Shown: piece after piece, positions 11,990 to 23,310 of the stretch
Position numbering within the stretch: the first letter of the stretch is position 1
Layout: every line of letters begins with the position of its first letter
Assembly: GCA_031002005.1 (NCBI GenBank)
Contig: JARYHS010008074.1
Location: 353,548,932-353,612,931, forward strand
From: Vandiemenella viatica
Taxonomy: Eukaryota > Arthropoda > Insecta > Orthoptera > Morabidae
Length of the DNA: 64,000 nucleotides
Reading direction: 5' to 3'
The notes under the pieces: generated by a model
What the model was told of the DNA's origin: nothing
Database searches by the model: none
Seen by the model: the letters and a program-made list of their open reading frames with translations, nothing else
Program-made: the position numbers and the translations under genes

Positions 11990-13040
11990 TATTTTTCCCA
12001 TCAATAAGTGCAAAGATATTGGATAAGACTGCTATAGAGACTCTCACAGGTCAGTAGTCTAAGAAAAGTAGCACAATGTTTTTGTAATCCCTGCCTGTAA
12101 TAGCCATCTAAAGTATGAGTACCAAGAACAGTGCACCTTCGGTTGACATGAAGTTGTATCAAGTTCAAATTTAAGGATACAAAGATAGAACGTGTGATTA
12201 CCATAATCAGCAGAACATATTTTGTTAACAAAATTGTTAAATCACAAAGTATTTTAAATCTCAATTAATGTATGTTTGCTTTACTTAGTGCTGAAGATGA
12301 AAATACAATATGCTTTTGTAGTTTAAATGAGAATAACATTTTTATCAGGTATATTTGTGTCAAATATAGGTATCCAAATTCATTCACGGTCCTAGCCAAA
12401 ACTTTAGATTCAAACATAAACTAAAAGAGCTTTTTTTAAGAAAGAAAAAAGCTACAGTGTGATGTGTGATAGCTGGCACCTAAAATCAACATACAATATT
12501 GGCCTTCAGTATATACAATTTTATTTAGGAGCTTGTAGTTATGTACGTTATGTCGTAAGCAGATAGTGAAATCCATCACTTACTAAGTGTTCCATGTAAA
12601 GCCAGCATATAATGCAGAGAGATATTGTTACATTATTTTACACAATTTAGTGTGTGTGTGTGCGCTTGTTTTTATTTAATGAAGTAACTTTGTAAACAGT
12701 CAGTCTACAGTGACTCCCCAGGAGCTCAAGACTCGTGGGGACATATCTGGGTATGGCATTGCCATCACTTGAGTCAAGCTCTTTCTGTCAACTTTCCTCT
12801 CTCTCATCCTTGGTCAACTAATTTTCTTTTCTGACCTTGATGATATTTTTGGGTTATGGGAAAGGTGTTGTCAAAAAATGTGTAAAAAAAATGTGTTAAC
12901 TTTAGGAGCATATCTAATTCATGTTGTCAATTATATGGGAAAATGCAGAGGTTTAATTATATTCATTTAACTCACAGTTTAACAGTAACTATTTTATATA
13001 ATGGCATAAAGATATTTAAGATGCAGAAAACGATTTAGAT
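11990..13040. other. Stretch with no recognised gene
   Basis: AT-rich sequence with a short GT run near 12649-12664. Open frames here (for example 12001-12264 minus) have no recognisable motif. If DHRS12 exons 1-3 are in their true place this would be intronic or 3' sequence, but no further DHRS12 exon was seen in it. Confidence 0.5.
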
Positions 13041-13042
13041 TA

Positions 13043-13318
13043 TGGGATGACTGGAGATTGAAACTCCAAAAGATATTGGCATCATAATACTGCAGTTTGA
13101 AATGCAATACACTGCTATAAATACTTTCTGTAGTAGTTTTAATGGTGTCATGCCAGTCCAGGATGTATTACAACCTAATTACCGCCTGAACATGTCAATT
13201 CAAGGTGTATTACACTCTAACTACTGTTTAAAAGTATGTCTTGTGATTGAATTCCACAACCATTAGTCAGCACAGAGGAAAGTTTTTGCAGTGGAATCGC
13301 TTTCTGTGGTGGCCCATA
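13043..13318. mobile_element. MITE of the GGAGATyGnnATTCCA family
   Basis: The left end (TGACTGGAGATTGAAACTCC) and the right end (GTGGAATCGCTTTC) are a diverged inverted pair, and CATCATAATACTGCAG lies just inside the left end. The layout matches the better preserved copy at 16805-17057. It contains a TCCAGGATGTATTACAACCT motif that recurs around the window. No coding capacity. Confidence 0.5.
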
Positions 13319-13797
13319 GTATGCATAGTTATTAAGTAGTATAGTCAGAAGATTCAAAATGTAAAAATAAATCCTTGGCATGTTAACTATCAGCATGCTT
13401 AAAGACTGAAAACTCAAAACCCTGGAAATGAATTCCATGTTGTTGTTTTTTGCCCCCCCCCTCCCCATTAATAACTAACAAAACAGTATACGTGAAATTA
13501 AATCTGTCAACTACTTTTAAAAATAGTGAATTGGTCTTATCATATTTAACAAAGGATAATTATCTTCACTGGAACAAATGACAAAAAATTGTTTAATACC
13601 AAGTTTCTGAGTAACAAAATAAAAATCATCATTTATGTTAGCTGATGGAAAAATTATGGAAAATAATACAATAAACTAAATAATAGTATTTTTTTACCAG
13701 GTAGAAAACTTTTAACAGAAGATAAAGTAACATAAATCAACTCCATACTGAGAAGGTAAATATCAAAAACTGGATTTACAAATGTCTTCGTTCAAAG

Positions 13798-13888
13798 CAG
13801 TGGCGTAACTATACCAGCCAGTGGAAAATTTAACCGGTGGGGCCCTCCCTCATTTTGCCCGTCCTGGAAACCTATTGTTATGCCACTA
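13798..13888. mobile_element. 91-bp hAT-type MITE with perfect 8-bp target duplication
   Basis: Terminal inverted repeats are CAGTGGCGTAACTATA at the left and, read inward, TAGTGGCATAACAATA at the right. It is flanked on both sides by GTTCAAAG (13790-13797 and 13889-13896). An 8-bp duplication with CAGTGGCG-type ends is characteristic of hAT elements. Confidence 0.85.
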
Positions 13889-14054
13889 GTTCAAAGCTTT
13901 TAAACTATGGGAATTTCATGTGAGAAAAGAAAACCAAGAATTTCACAGAAAGTAAAATAAATAGAGGTAATGGAACAAACATGGAAAACTAATTGAAATA
14001 TTAAGTTACACAAAGTACTATTACAAAAGACAGACTGGATATACATTAAAATAC

Positions 14055-14188
14055 CTGGTTCTGTGTGGTTTCAATTATTTCATTTTTAACTGCCTCGGCA
14101 CTTTTTGGATTTCTGCAGACCATGTGCACAGCTCCACCTCTTTTAGCTATCTCCAATGTCACACAACGTCCTATACCACTATTTGCTC
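14055..14188 (-). CDS. DHRS12: DHRS12 coding exon 3
   Basis: The exon lies between acceptor TTTGTTGCTACAG (ending at 14189 on the minus strand) and donor CAG|GTATTT (donor GT at 14053-14054). At 134 bp it completes the split Gly codon of TGANSGIG and ends in phase 0 after ETTQNQ. It supplies the glycine-rich nucleotide-binding loop and the VHMVCRN strand. An in-frame TAA just upstream of the acceptor shows that the exon must start at the AG and cannot extend further. Confidence 0.93.
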
Positions 14189-16148
14189 CTGTAGCAACAA
14201 ATGTTTAAGTTTTGAAAAGCTTCAGTGGAATCAAGAAACAAAAATATTTGTGATGTAAGGATACACAATTTATAAAGATCTTTAAGCCGCCAACTGATGA
14301 TGTTTATTTACAAAACAAATCTGACCATGATACACTCATCTTTTTCACAATACTAAAAAAAAAGATTCTATGTCTCGTTGCCCTAATATCATTTAACTAA
14401 TGCACTTAGTCTACAGTGGCTTAGTCCATAGTGTCAATTTTTATTTAATTTTTAAGATTTGTTAAAAACCTAAGTGCCTGCCACTATATGCTCAAGATAA
14501 TCTCTGGATCTGGACAATATTCATCATTCTTTTGATTAGACAAGAGTTATCTGTTTTGTGTTTCAACTGTATATGATGGAGGTGTACTTGCAGTTTCAAA
14601 AAATTGTAATTTTGGTTTAGCCAATTTAGACTTTGCTGCAATGTGAAATTACTTCACATATTCCACCATCTTGCAACAGAGTTTTCTGACCCTTGGGTGT
14701 ACTATTGTATTATTTCCTCTTTTGTACATGTCTTGAATCCTTAAATTACCCCATAATATAAAAGCAACATCAAAAAAGGGACATTTTGGGAAATTGTTGA
14801 TGTCATCCTCAATACCATTCCTTTTACTCTGTAGAAGAATATTTGAAATGTACTAACTGAAATAATTTAATGTAAATGTCTTAATTTATAATTGATGTAT
14901 CTGGTATCAATATGTATAATGTACATGTATATGATTTAGAGGACAAATTAAATACTACTACTAATATAGTTATGCAAGTTTTCATCTTTTGAATGATTCT
15001 TTGCTCAGTGGTCATAGCAGACATTGTCATTGATAGCAACAGCATTTGAAAGCAGAGCTAACCTAAAATTGTTCTCTCCACTGTTAAATGTTCCATATTG
15101 CAGGAAAGATTATTGACTAATTTTAATTTTTTGTACTGGATGACTGTGAGATTGAAGAGGTAGATACCAGTTATTTAAGTGAGTATTGGATAAAGGAAAC
15201 ATGTATTCATGTGGCAGGCTCGGATGTGACCACATCTTTCCCCCTGCCATATGTCTCGTCTCCTACATGAGTAAGACTAAAGTCGAAATATTGTGTAATT
15301 CTTTTGTTTTTGTTTTTTTACGTGTCTCGCCCTCCTGCCTTCATGTGTGGTAAGTGACGGGTAACTGTTTATTTTCCCTATCCTATCTTATTTTAAGTGA
15401 GTATTCTAAGAAATAAATGTCTAATTCAGAATCTTTGATTTTTTTTTATCACAAACACTCCCAAGAAATCTCCACAAATTCCCTTTGATGATATTCCAAT
15501 ATTTTACAAAAGGATGTCTGGTGTGTGTCAAAAAAGTCACTTGACTTGAAATAATTACCAGACAAACTTTCCATGGTTTTGAAACAGATGATGGTCTGAG
15601 GGGTGCAGAATGGTGTATAAGAAGATTGTGTATAATGGCAATGAGATACTTATGCTTGAGAGCACTGTCATTATTAAATTGTTCCTTTTTTCTGATAATT
15701 TGTTTCCTTCCCTTGGCAGCTACCTATAGCTGCTTCATAAGCTTCTGTGATGAGCAAAAGCAAGAACTTTGGAACATCTTTGACAAGGGAAGACTGGTAT
15801 GCTTCCAATGCACTAATTATTGCTTTGATTCTGGTGTAAAGTGAGGGGAAAAATTTTTACTCACAGTCACAAATTGTTAAAAAAAAAAAGTACTTTATTA
15901 GATATAAAGGAGGGCTACGTTTTCTGCAGACACTGCCACCTGACCTGTTCTTAACTTTTCATACCCAGTGGGCATGTGCTATCAAACTTGGAATGCCAAA
16001 TAACACCTCAATCTGCCAAACTGATTATCTCTCTATCATCACCAACTCCTGTCCTATGATCACATTTTTCTTAGTTATTGTCTTCACTGGCATTCCTGCA
16101 TGTAGATCAACTCCAGTGCTGGATATTTCCTATTTAAAATCAGATATC

Positions 16149-16201
<53 letters not shown>

Positions 16202-18632
16202 GTGCAGCAGAAAGAAGCACTCACTGCTTGAGTTGCCACTGAATCCTCATACTGTCATTTGGTGATTTCCTTCATACACAATTATTTAATCACACCAAAA
16301 ATTTACTTGTCCCCAATTTTTTTTTTAATGGACAACTCCTTCCCTTTCAGCATCTATAACAAATAAAGTTTCATTATAAATTGTAATTTTGAGCAATAAT
16401 ATGCAATTTCTGTGAAGTTTAATGATTTCATTTTCTTGTCCTGATTGTGGTGTTAATGCAGTTTCATGTAGTCACCTAGGCAAATGCTGAGACGATAACC
16501 AATCTCATAAACTACACAAAAATAAACTTATAACAAGGAACACAATTATGCATTTCACAGGCAGATGGTAACACATCAACACTCCCACCCCCACCAAAAC
16601 AACAACAGGCCTCATGGCCTTTGGAAGAGGGTGTGTTGGATGATGAGTGAAAATGAAAACGATCAAAAAGATCTTGATGAACTAGCCACAGCTGCTTTTA
16701 TCATTGTTGTGCTAACATCAATACAACAGATTATATATTATTGTGAAACATTTTAAAAATTATTAGATTCAATGACAAAAATGAACTTAGATGATGACAA
16801 ACCAGGATTACTGGAGATCGGGATTCCACAATGAATTTGCGTCATAATACTGAAGTGGTCAAGCCCAAGATTTCACTAGGAATACTTTCTGAAGTATATT
16901 TAACCGTGTAATGCTGTTTTCTGCTTGAAAATAATGGTCCAGGCTGTATTACAACTGAAATACTGTTGAAAATAATATGTCTTGCGATTGACTACAGCAG
17001 TATTATGACGTCATTACTGAATGTTGATGTAGTGGAATCGCGATCTCCAATAGACCCGATAAACCTTCAGAATGAGTATGATTTAAAGAATTAAATATAG
17101 GGATTGTGATTAATGTGAGACAAGAACATTCGGGTAATATCTAGATTGGGATACTGTTGCAACCACTTACTGCCTCGCGATGTAAACACTTGTGGATGGA
17201 GAGAGTTAGACATCACGAAGTTGGGTGTGTAGGGAAATTGCCACCGGAGCGTGTGCTCCATTGCAATTAAATTAAATTTTTTTTAAAAAAAGTATATGTT
17301 CAACTCGCAGCTTTAAATGTCACTAACTGGTCCAAACACGGAAAGTAGTCAATCACTAATACATCTCATATCATGAAATCATTAATTTTGCACCAGTAGT
17401 ACAGGAATAAATTCATTAGTGATGAGGTTTTGATGCAGCCTGGACCACACTGAAATTTAACTTTCGAACACCTTATACTGGATACCTAATTCCTATATCG
17501 CATCCATCGCTGTTACTGTCGTTTATGTCTTAATGCAGCCTGGACCATACTGAAACCTAACAGTCACACACAATATTGCTGATACCCAATTTCCAAATTG
17601 TACCTATCTCTGTTAGTATGGTCCAGGCTGCGTTACAACCTAAAAGCAAACGGTTATTGATGAAATCTTTTTTATAAATATTTTATTTCATATGAATGAA
17701 TTTAATAGCAAATTCAGCCACGCAAGGAAATATAGAAGAACAGAATCAAATATAAATCAATGGAATTGTGACTAATAATGTTAACGATACAGGAACCGAC
17801 ATTATGGAATGTTACTATTGGATGATATCAATTATCAGTTTGGAATGATGTTGGTATTTTAATAATATTATTAATGATGATAGTAATAATATTATTAATG
17901 ATGATAGTAATAATTTTCTTTAACTTTTCAATCCATAAATTTTTATTATTATTATTATTTCTATTGGTTGTGTTTTATGGCCTAACGTGTATGCACAAAT
18001 CGATCAAGGGGTGAACAAGTCACACACTGAAACACAGTGACATCGTATTCTCTCCACATTCTTTACATAACGAGGTGGTACATGCTTGCAGTGGTATCGC
18101 AATCTAGATATTACCCGAATATTCACATTCAAGCAAACTATGACAAAGTCACACTTGTTGAGACTGCCGGATACCATGATTCCCTTACAACATTGTTCCC
18201 TGCTGACAAATTATATCATATTATTGTGGTAGTGAACCAAAAGACATATTATTAAGTGATACCCTTGGACCAGCATGAAACCACTAGAATTTCTGTGGAA
18301 AGTATTACTAGTGATGTCTTATGTTACACTATAGGAATCGTGATCTCCAGTATTCCCAATTTTTTTTTTTTTTTTTTTTTTTTTTACCTGTTACCATAAA
18401 AACTTTTCCCGTACAATCCACATCCAAATCATCTGAAGAAAATTTTTGTGCTGCTGTTTGGTAGCCGCCCCTGGGGGGAAAAAATCAAAATCACTATCCC
18501 ATTTATTTCAGAGGGTAACTGCACAATTTAAAATTCATCACTCACTTTGTGTATTCCTGCCATCCTTTCAGAAACCAAACAGCATTTCTGTAAAGTGACA
18601 TTCTCCGTGTCACCGTTTAACAGTTTAAAATT
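14055..18632 (-). CDS. DHRS12: DHRS12-type short-chain dehydrogenase/reductase, coding exons 1-3 (partial gene)
   Basis: Three minus-strand exons join into 91 codons with no stop: 18601-18546, 18470-18388 and 14188-14055. The protein begins MSLYRNAVWFLKGW, continues with KFSSDDLDVDCTGKVF and the dinucleotide-binding TGANSGIG of classical SDR enzymes, then EIAKRGG and HMVCRNP. This order, spacing and wording match DHRS12 (SDR family member 12), a putative NAD(P)-dependent oxidoreductase whose substrate is not firmly established. The family is about 270-320 residues long. The catalytic Ser-Tyr-Lys part is not here. Phases agree (AA|G and G|GA splits, then phase 0). The next exon is on the opposite strand at 50639-50734, so the gene is broken by an inversion or misassembly. 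Intron 2 (4.2 kb) is full of mobile elements. Confidence 0.93.
14230..15190. other. Intronic stretch, no gene recognised
   Basis: This lies inside DHRS12 intron 2 and is AT-rich. No mobile element or exon was recognised in either strand. Confidence 0.5.
15215..15410 (+). mobile_element. Penelope-like element 3' terminal remnant
   Basis: The order of landmarks is the same as in the 3' regions at 3600-3770 and 36960-37130: GTCGAAATATTGTGTAATTC, then TCATGTGTGGTAAGTGACGG, then TTTATTTTCCCTATCC. The first landmark is preceded by CTACATGAGTAAGACTAAAG, a degenerate hammerhead-like core with a GAC-TAAA-GTC stem. No coding sequence remains. Confidence 0.55.
15420..16790. other. Intronic stretch with a 47-base poly(T) tract
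   Basis: This part of DHRS12 intron 2 has no recognised gene. It contains an uninterrupted T run at 16152-16198, possibly the poly(A) tail of a minus-strand retroposon, though no retroposon body could be identified beside it. Confidence 0.5.
16805..17057. mobile_element. MITE, GGAGATCGsGATTCCAC terminal repeats
   Basis: The left end ACTGGAGATCGGGATTCCAC pairs with the right end, read inward, ATTGGAGATCGCGATTCCAC. Complementarity continues inward through GCGTCATAATACTG and its partner near 17000, giving 60-80 bp arms. It is about 250 bp with no coding capacity. A third end of the same family lies near 18335-18355. Target duplication is not clear. Confidence 0.75.
17124..18124. mobile_element. 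About 1-kb foldback element with GGGTAATATCTAGATTG ends
   Basis: The left end (GGGTAATATCTAGATTGGG, about 17131) is answered by its reverse complement near the right end (GCAATCTAGATATTACCC, about 18099). Inside are a 57-bp LINE family A tail (17222-17278), several copies of a GCAGCCTGGACCA motif in both orientations, and a 24-bp direct duplication of GATGATAGTAATAATATTAT near 17875-17930. There is no coding capacity. Confidence 0.65.
17222..17278 (+). mobile_element. LINE family A, extreme 3' tail only
   Basis: GGTGTGTAGGGAAATTGCC through GCAATTAAATTAAATT is the last 57 bp of the family A 3' UTR, without any ORF2 sequence. Confidence 0.85.
18388..18470 (-). CDS. DHRS12: DHRS12 coding exon 2
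   Basis: Acceptor TTTTTTCCCCCCAG precedes G|GGC GGC TAC; the donor is ACAG|GTAAAA at 18386-18387. At 83 bp it encodes GGYQTAAQKF, SSDDLDVDC and TGKVFMVT, the segment leading into the nucleotide-binding loop. It starts by completing the Lys codon split from exon 1. The donor sits beside a run of about 25 T on the plus strand that begins the MITE-rich intron. Confidence 0.93.
18546..18632 (-). CDS. DHRS12: DHRS12 first coding exon with translation start
   Basis: The ATG is at 18601-18599 and the donor is ACAAA|GTGAGT (GT at 18544-18545). It encodes MSLYRNAVWFLKGW then QEYT. An in-frame TAA 15 bases before the ATG fixes the start. A good acceptor (TTTGTTTCAG, AG at 18633-18634) suggests this exon begins at 18632 and that a noncoding 5' exon lies further upstream, at higher coordinates. 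A competing 75-codon frame overlapping here was rejected because it has no family match. Confidence 0.92.
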
Positions 18633-18639
18633 CTGAAAC

Positions 18640-19440
18640 AAATTACAAAGATTTAAAGCCTCGCACTGAGCATTAAATTTAGGTCCCTTTCTGTAACGTT
18701 TTATTTCCACCTTCCGTAACATTCTACCAAAAAAGCAAGTAAAAAAAAACGACAATGAAAAATAATATTAGACATATGTTCCACACACAATAAAAATCCA
18801 TTTGGTGTTTCATTTTGCACCACGTTCTTAATCACCGTATCTCTTGACAAATCTTAATGTCAATCAGTATTTGACAGCTACAAAAGTTTTGTCAACAAAA
18901 CGAACGAGCAATGTAATGACAACGCGAAATTAGAGCTCGTAACTACATTTAAAGTAAAAACATACCACTACAAACTCATTTTAAAAACCATAATATTTGT
19001 TAATCCGTGCAAAAAAATATTTTTCGCAATATCACTATCGCACATACCTCGAAAAAAAATTCTATTCTACACCCAACCCGGTGAAGCGTTCAAACTTCAA
19101 AGATAATGTCGGTACAGAATTTGACAATTTGTTAATATAAAAAAAGGCACCAAATTCATTAATAAGAAACTAATATTTTTTGCTGTATGCACTATTTCTA
19201 GCCAATTTATTTCTAAATAGTTGCGGTTTCGCAGAACAAAAATAAATAAATAACTGAAATAAAGCCTGGGAATTACAAAGTAAAGGAATGCGATCTAATT
19301 CCTTCTATGATCATTGCCTTTATTTATCTTATATCTTTAAGATTGTCTCTGTCTTTAAGTAAGCAGCAGCCATGGAGGCATGTGCCTTCACTGCCTTATT
19401 GTGAGGCAGAGTATGATGCCGGCTTTGCTGGTTAACATTT
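18640..19440. other. Upstream region of DHRS12, no gene recognised
   Basis: AT-rich sequence expected to hold the 5' noncoding exon and promoter. A GAG|GTATGTGC donor-like site read on the minus strand near 19045 could end a 5' UTR exon, but this is only a consensus match. No TATA box or CpG island stands out. Confidence 0.35.
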
Positions 19441-19459
19441 CCTCCTATTTGTGGTAGAT

Positions 19460-20400
19460 GTTGCATGTCTTCTCGTATGGTATGCCTTCATATAGGCGTT
19501 TTTTTATTATTGTTGAAAAATCTTCAGTGGTCGATTATGTGGTCCAACATCCTTCGGACAATGGCCAAGCACGTTAAACAATGGATTTTTAGATACATGA
19601 CATTGTTTGTAGAACTTTTTCGCCACCTCGCTGAACCGATCTTCGTAGATTTGCAGCTTCATGCAGGGCAGAGGTAGGAAACCTTGTGTCAAGATGTAAG
19701 GCTCTCTTCAGAGCTTTGTTTTGAATTGTTTGCAGGCGGCGATGTTGTGTCGCGGCCGCGTTTCCCCACAGTGGACAGGCGTACTCAAATATCGGCCTGA
19801 CCAATGAGCAGTAAAGACGCACACCCATAGATGCTGCGAGATTGCTGTCCCTATTCAAAATTTTATACAGGGCTTGTAGTCTGGAACTAGCTCTTTTCCG
19901 AACATCTTCAATGTGTGCACGCCACGTCAGTCTACTGTCGAGTGTCACACCGAGATAGTGGACTGTTCTGGCCCATGATATGCTTTTCCCATTTAACTGA
20001 AGCTAAAGGTCAGGCTGAATTCGCTGACGAGGTCCCAATCTTCTGGTGATCTCGCCCAAGCTACTGTCTTCCGCAGGACTTCCTGCAAGCGGAGGGTGAT
20101 TACTGCTCTTCTGTGGCTGCAGGTAAAGAACGCCGTATCATCAGCGTAGGTGGCAGTATGGCCTGTTGGGTGAGTTGACAGGTCAGCAGTATAGAGTGAG
20201 TATAAGGTCGGTCCTAACAGCGAGCCTGAGGAACACCTGCCATGATTAGTCGTCGAGCTGAGAATTCTGCGCCAACTCGTACGCAGAAAGTCCGTCCCTC
20301 AAGATACGACCACAGCAACTTGATTAAATAACGTGAGAACTCCTGGTCATATAATTTCATCAGGAGGAGTGCAGACTAGAAAACCTACTTATAATTAGGT
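19460..20400 (-). pseudogene. Jockey-type LINE reverse transcriptase fragment
   Basis: Minus-strand frames give a Jockey-clade RT: RAGVPQ-type block near 20250, then TYADDTAFF with the catalytic YADD intact (20137-20148). A 119-codon open stretch (19948-19589) follows, reading MTLDSRLTWRAHI, LYCSLVRPIFEYACPLWG and RRLQTIQNKALKRAL. Earlier RT parts and the endonuclease are missing and frames shift between blocks. It is distinct from families A and B. The protein would copy element RNA into the nicked target site. It is inactive because of stops and truncation. Confidence 0.88.
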
Positions 20401-20516
20401 TCTCTTTGGATTCAACAAGGAACTCATATCTTTAAACAAACAATTCGTGTATACTAACCATGGAGCAAAGAATCCTACCTCCATGATACTAACCATGGAG
20501 GATTCCTCCATGTATA

Positions 20517-21515
20517 CTAACTGACCCATGCGAATATTTCGCACAATATCATGATGAATCACCGAATGGTAATATAATAATGAGGGAATAAGTAAATGCA
20601 AGTAACTATTAATGAAAGATATTTTATTTTGAAGAGTTGTAGTAAATATCAATTTCACTGTAAAAAGTCGCTAACATTAAAAAGTACATATTTAATTGTA
20701 AAACATTTCAAAAATAATATTTAAAAAATATTGGCTATGTCAGAAGTCATTTTTCAATCTTCTTTACATGAATTCTGTGAAAACGATATTAGCAGTTGAT
20801 CAGCGTTTATTTTATGATCGTATGTGTATTTAATACAAAAATAAATATTAATGAATCTACAAACTGGTGAAGAAGCCACATACGTGTAATCCGTAAAAAA
20901 CAGGTTCTCATAAATGTAATCCTGCCTTGTGAAGCGTCTGACCTTGTGCTTTATTAATGTTCAAACTGTTTTCTTATCATTTAGAAAGGCAGGGTTGTTG
21001 GTGTGAGTTTAATGTGAGGTAGAAGTGTAGTTTCATCGGAGTGAATTAATTTAGCACTGACGATGTACTCGTCTAAGAGAATTACTACTAATCTTACACC
21101 ATTAATTAATCTCTGATTTGCATTGATATTTCTATTTAACATAATAATAGCATTTTTGTATAAAAGAAATTTATGAGGTGGTAAACAAGACGAATTGCCC
21201 TAGCGATATGGATGAAATTTCATATATAGATAACGATTTGCTTTTCAAGTTTGTAATACGATGTTACAAAAGGAAAAAAAAAATCAATTATTGGATTTGG
21301 TATCTCGGAAACAGCTCTAACCTCATCTCGTAGGATTTAGGTACCAATAAGCCTAGTGATGTTATTTAAGCTTCTCTTTGCAGGGAAATGTGTACTTAAA
21401 ATGCCTATGAAGCCTCCTAAAACAACCTTCAACTTTAAACAAACTTTACTCAAAATATTTCATATTAAACATAATTCGAAAGATATCGAGTGAAGATCGG
21501 TCACCCAGGTACTTT
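20517..21515 (-). pseudogene. Helitron helicase C-terminal remnant with 3' terminus
   Basis: Read on the minus strand, 21200-20880 gives INANQRLINGVRLVVILLDE and SAKLIHSDETTLLPHI, the post-motif-IV part of a Helitron helicase. Decayed traces of the KAQGQTL block follow. The element ends at 20517-20542 with a palindromic hairpin (GCGAATATTTCGC) and GTTAGT, a one-base decay of the CTAGT end seen at 6155 and 59526. A homologous plus-strand copy is at 46430-47175; the upstream parts of both copies align. Confidence 0.72.
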
Positions 21516-21544
21516 AGAATACAATTTATATGGAGAACACGCTC

Positions 21545-22064
21545 CATAGCAAATAATATAATTAAATTCTCATGTATCACAAGCTCCAGTAGCACTTATT
21601 CGACACACCCATTTCACTCTTTCTCGTACATTCCTACTTTTTCCTCTATGAATGTTAATTTTAAATTCTTTTAGCGATTTTGGCAAATTGCTCACCATTA
21701 TTCCCTGCTAATTCATTCCAATACCTGACTCCATCACACATTTAAAATAATAATAATAATAATTGTCTGCCACACCCTTATGCCTGAAATAAAATCCCTG
21801 CTTGTGGCGACGGTAATCTTTGCCTTCCATTCAGTTATTTTAATTCTTCCACCAATAACTTTCCATACCAATTACCAATATATACCTCAAACATTCCCAC
21901 AAATATCTTTCCCGAGAGAGCTCCCCCCTTCCGCCTCCCCACCCACCCCCCAGTATTTAATACTGAAAGATATGTCCCATACCACACCACCATATTAAGC
22001 AATGATCTGATCATACTTTTGTAAACCATTTCCCTTGCATCCCTAGTACAACCCGTCATCACTA
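21545..22064 (-). pseudogene. LINE family A, 3' part (continues at 23969)
   Basis: On the minus strand this is the ORF2 C-terminus and 3' UTR of family A, with an expanded AAT-type microsatellite near 21746-21761 and a C-rich tract near 21924-21951. It is interrupted at 22064 by the Helitron at 22065-23968; the reading of the LINE resumes at 23969. Numerous frameshifts. Confidence 0.8.
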
Positions 22065-22344
22065 TCTATATATATAAATATGAAAGTATGTATGTTTGTT
22101 TGTTTGTTTTTTGTTTGTTCTTCATACAAATTCACAGTTTTCTTCCGATCTCGATGAAACTATGCACACTTATCCTTTGAAACAAGGAGAAAAATACTGT
22201 CTACATTTAGTTGAAAAATTATCTGTGTAAATAATACATGTTGTCTTATAATTTCGAAAAATTACTGAACGGCGATAGACAGACGCGTTGGATATGGAGG
22301 TCAGTGTATTGTTTTTCCGTGTAGCGGTCAGTTAGCTCGTTAAG

Positions 22345-23155
22345 GACATATATCACAAAATGATAGAAACGATGGAAAGGAACAACATTGAATTTAAATA
22401 TCAACAAACTAGTTGGAAATCAGTTTGGCAGAATATTTCCTATAAATATCTGCCTCACAATGTTAAATCTACTTGGTATCAAGTAGTTAATGAATTAATT
22501 CCTACAAACAAACGGTTGCACAATATACACTTGTGCAATAATACAAAATGCGAACATTGCACACAAGAAGACACCTTAGAACATCGTTTTATGTGCAAAG
22601 AGAGGCAGGCGATATGGAAATGGGTGGATGGTACGTTGGCGTCACTTAATACTTCTACAAATTATAGCTTGAACGTTGCCAACATAACAAAACCGGATAA
22701 GTCGTTTTATCCAATATCCAAGAAAAACTCCATGCTTTGGATTATGGGGCAGTTTGTAGATTTTCTAGTAAGGAAGAAAGGCACCGACTTAAACGATTTT
22801 AAATATCATATCCTAACAGAATTCAGTGCTGCGGAAAAACATAAAAAATACTCGACGTCATATGGACAATTTCTAAGTACAGCAATCCAGCGAAATCTAT
22901 AAGTCACTAACGAAGAATACAGAGCTGGTAGTAGACGATCCCTTTCAACGAGCAGAACTTCTTGAACCACACATGCAGTGACAACGGAGGACCTTGGAAA
23001 TCAGAGGTTGGCTACTGGAAACTATCGTCTTCATCATCTTTGAAATTTATAATAGCAAATGTAATTGCGTTATTTTTAAATAAATAAATCTAACCAGCAA
23101 AAAATAAAATAAAAAAAATAAAAAAAAAAAAAAAAAAAAAAATAAAAAGTAGTTA
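22345..23155 (+). pseudogene. LINE C-terminal zinc-binding fragment with poly(A) tail
   Basis: The frame at 22360-22902 (180 codons) is open and reads STWYQVVNELIPTNKRLHNI, then CEHCTQEDTLEHRFMC, the CCHC zinc-binding C-terminus of a LINE reverse transcriptase, and continues to KHKKYSTSYG. A 3' UTR with AATAAATAAAT and an A-rich tail (23098-23150) follows. It is 5' truncated. No catalytic RT motif is present, so the 180-codon frame is a tail fragment although unbroken. It sits inside a Helitron, either inserted later or captured. Confidence 0.85.
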
Positions 23156-23310
23156 AAGCGCGTGCTTACTAATGTTTGGTTAGTGGTCTCCGGTTCAAAT
23201 CTCCGTGGAGGCTTAGATTTTTAAAAATTGTTTTTGATCGTAGGATTCACGCCTGGGCCGTCGGTTATTCGGATTGAATTTTAAACTGTAGATATCACAA
23301 AGTTAGGGGT
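23155..23310 (+). repeat. tRNA-derived SINE, family S1
   Basis: GTTAAAGCGCGTGCTTACTA (box A side) and GGTCTCCGGTTCAAATCTCC (box B) are followed by the S1 body ending TTCGGATTGAATTTTAAACTGTAG. It lies directly against the poly(A) tail of the LINE fragment. Confidence 0.65.

Noticed and set aside
12700..12830. Possible DHRS12 downstream exon on the minus strand
   Set aside because: Text resembling a serine motif region did not give an open frame or splice sites in any phase.
16565..16756. 63-codon frame MVTHQHSHPHQ... as the start of a Harbinger-type gene
   Set aside because: Only a vague resemblance at its end; no downstream transposase sequence on the same strand.
18528..18755. 75-codon minus-strand frame over DHRS12 exon 1
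   Set aside because: It is in a different frame from the exon; the spliced frame matches DHRS12 and has proper splice sites, this one matches nothing.
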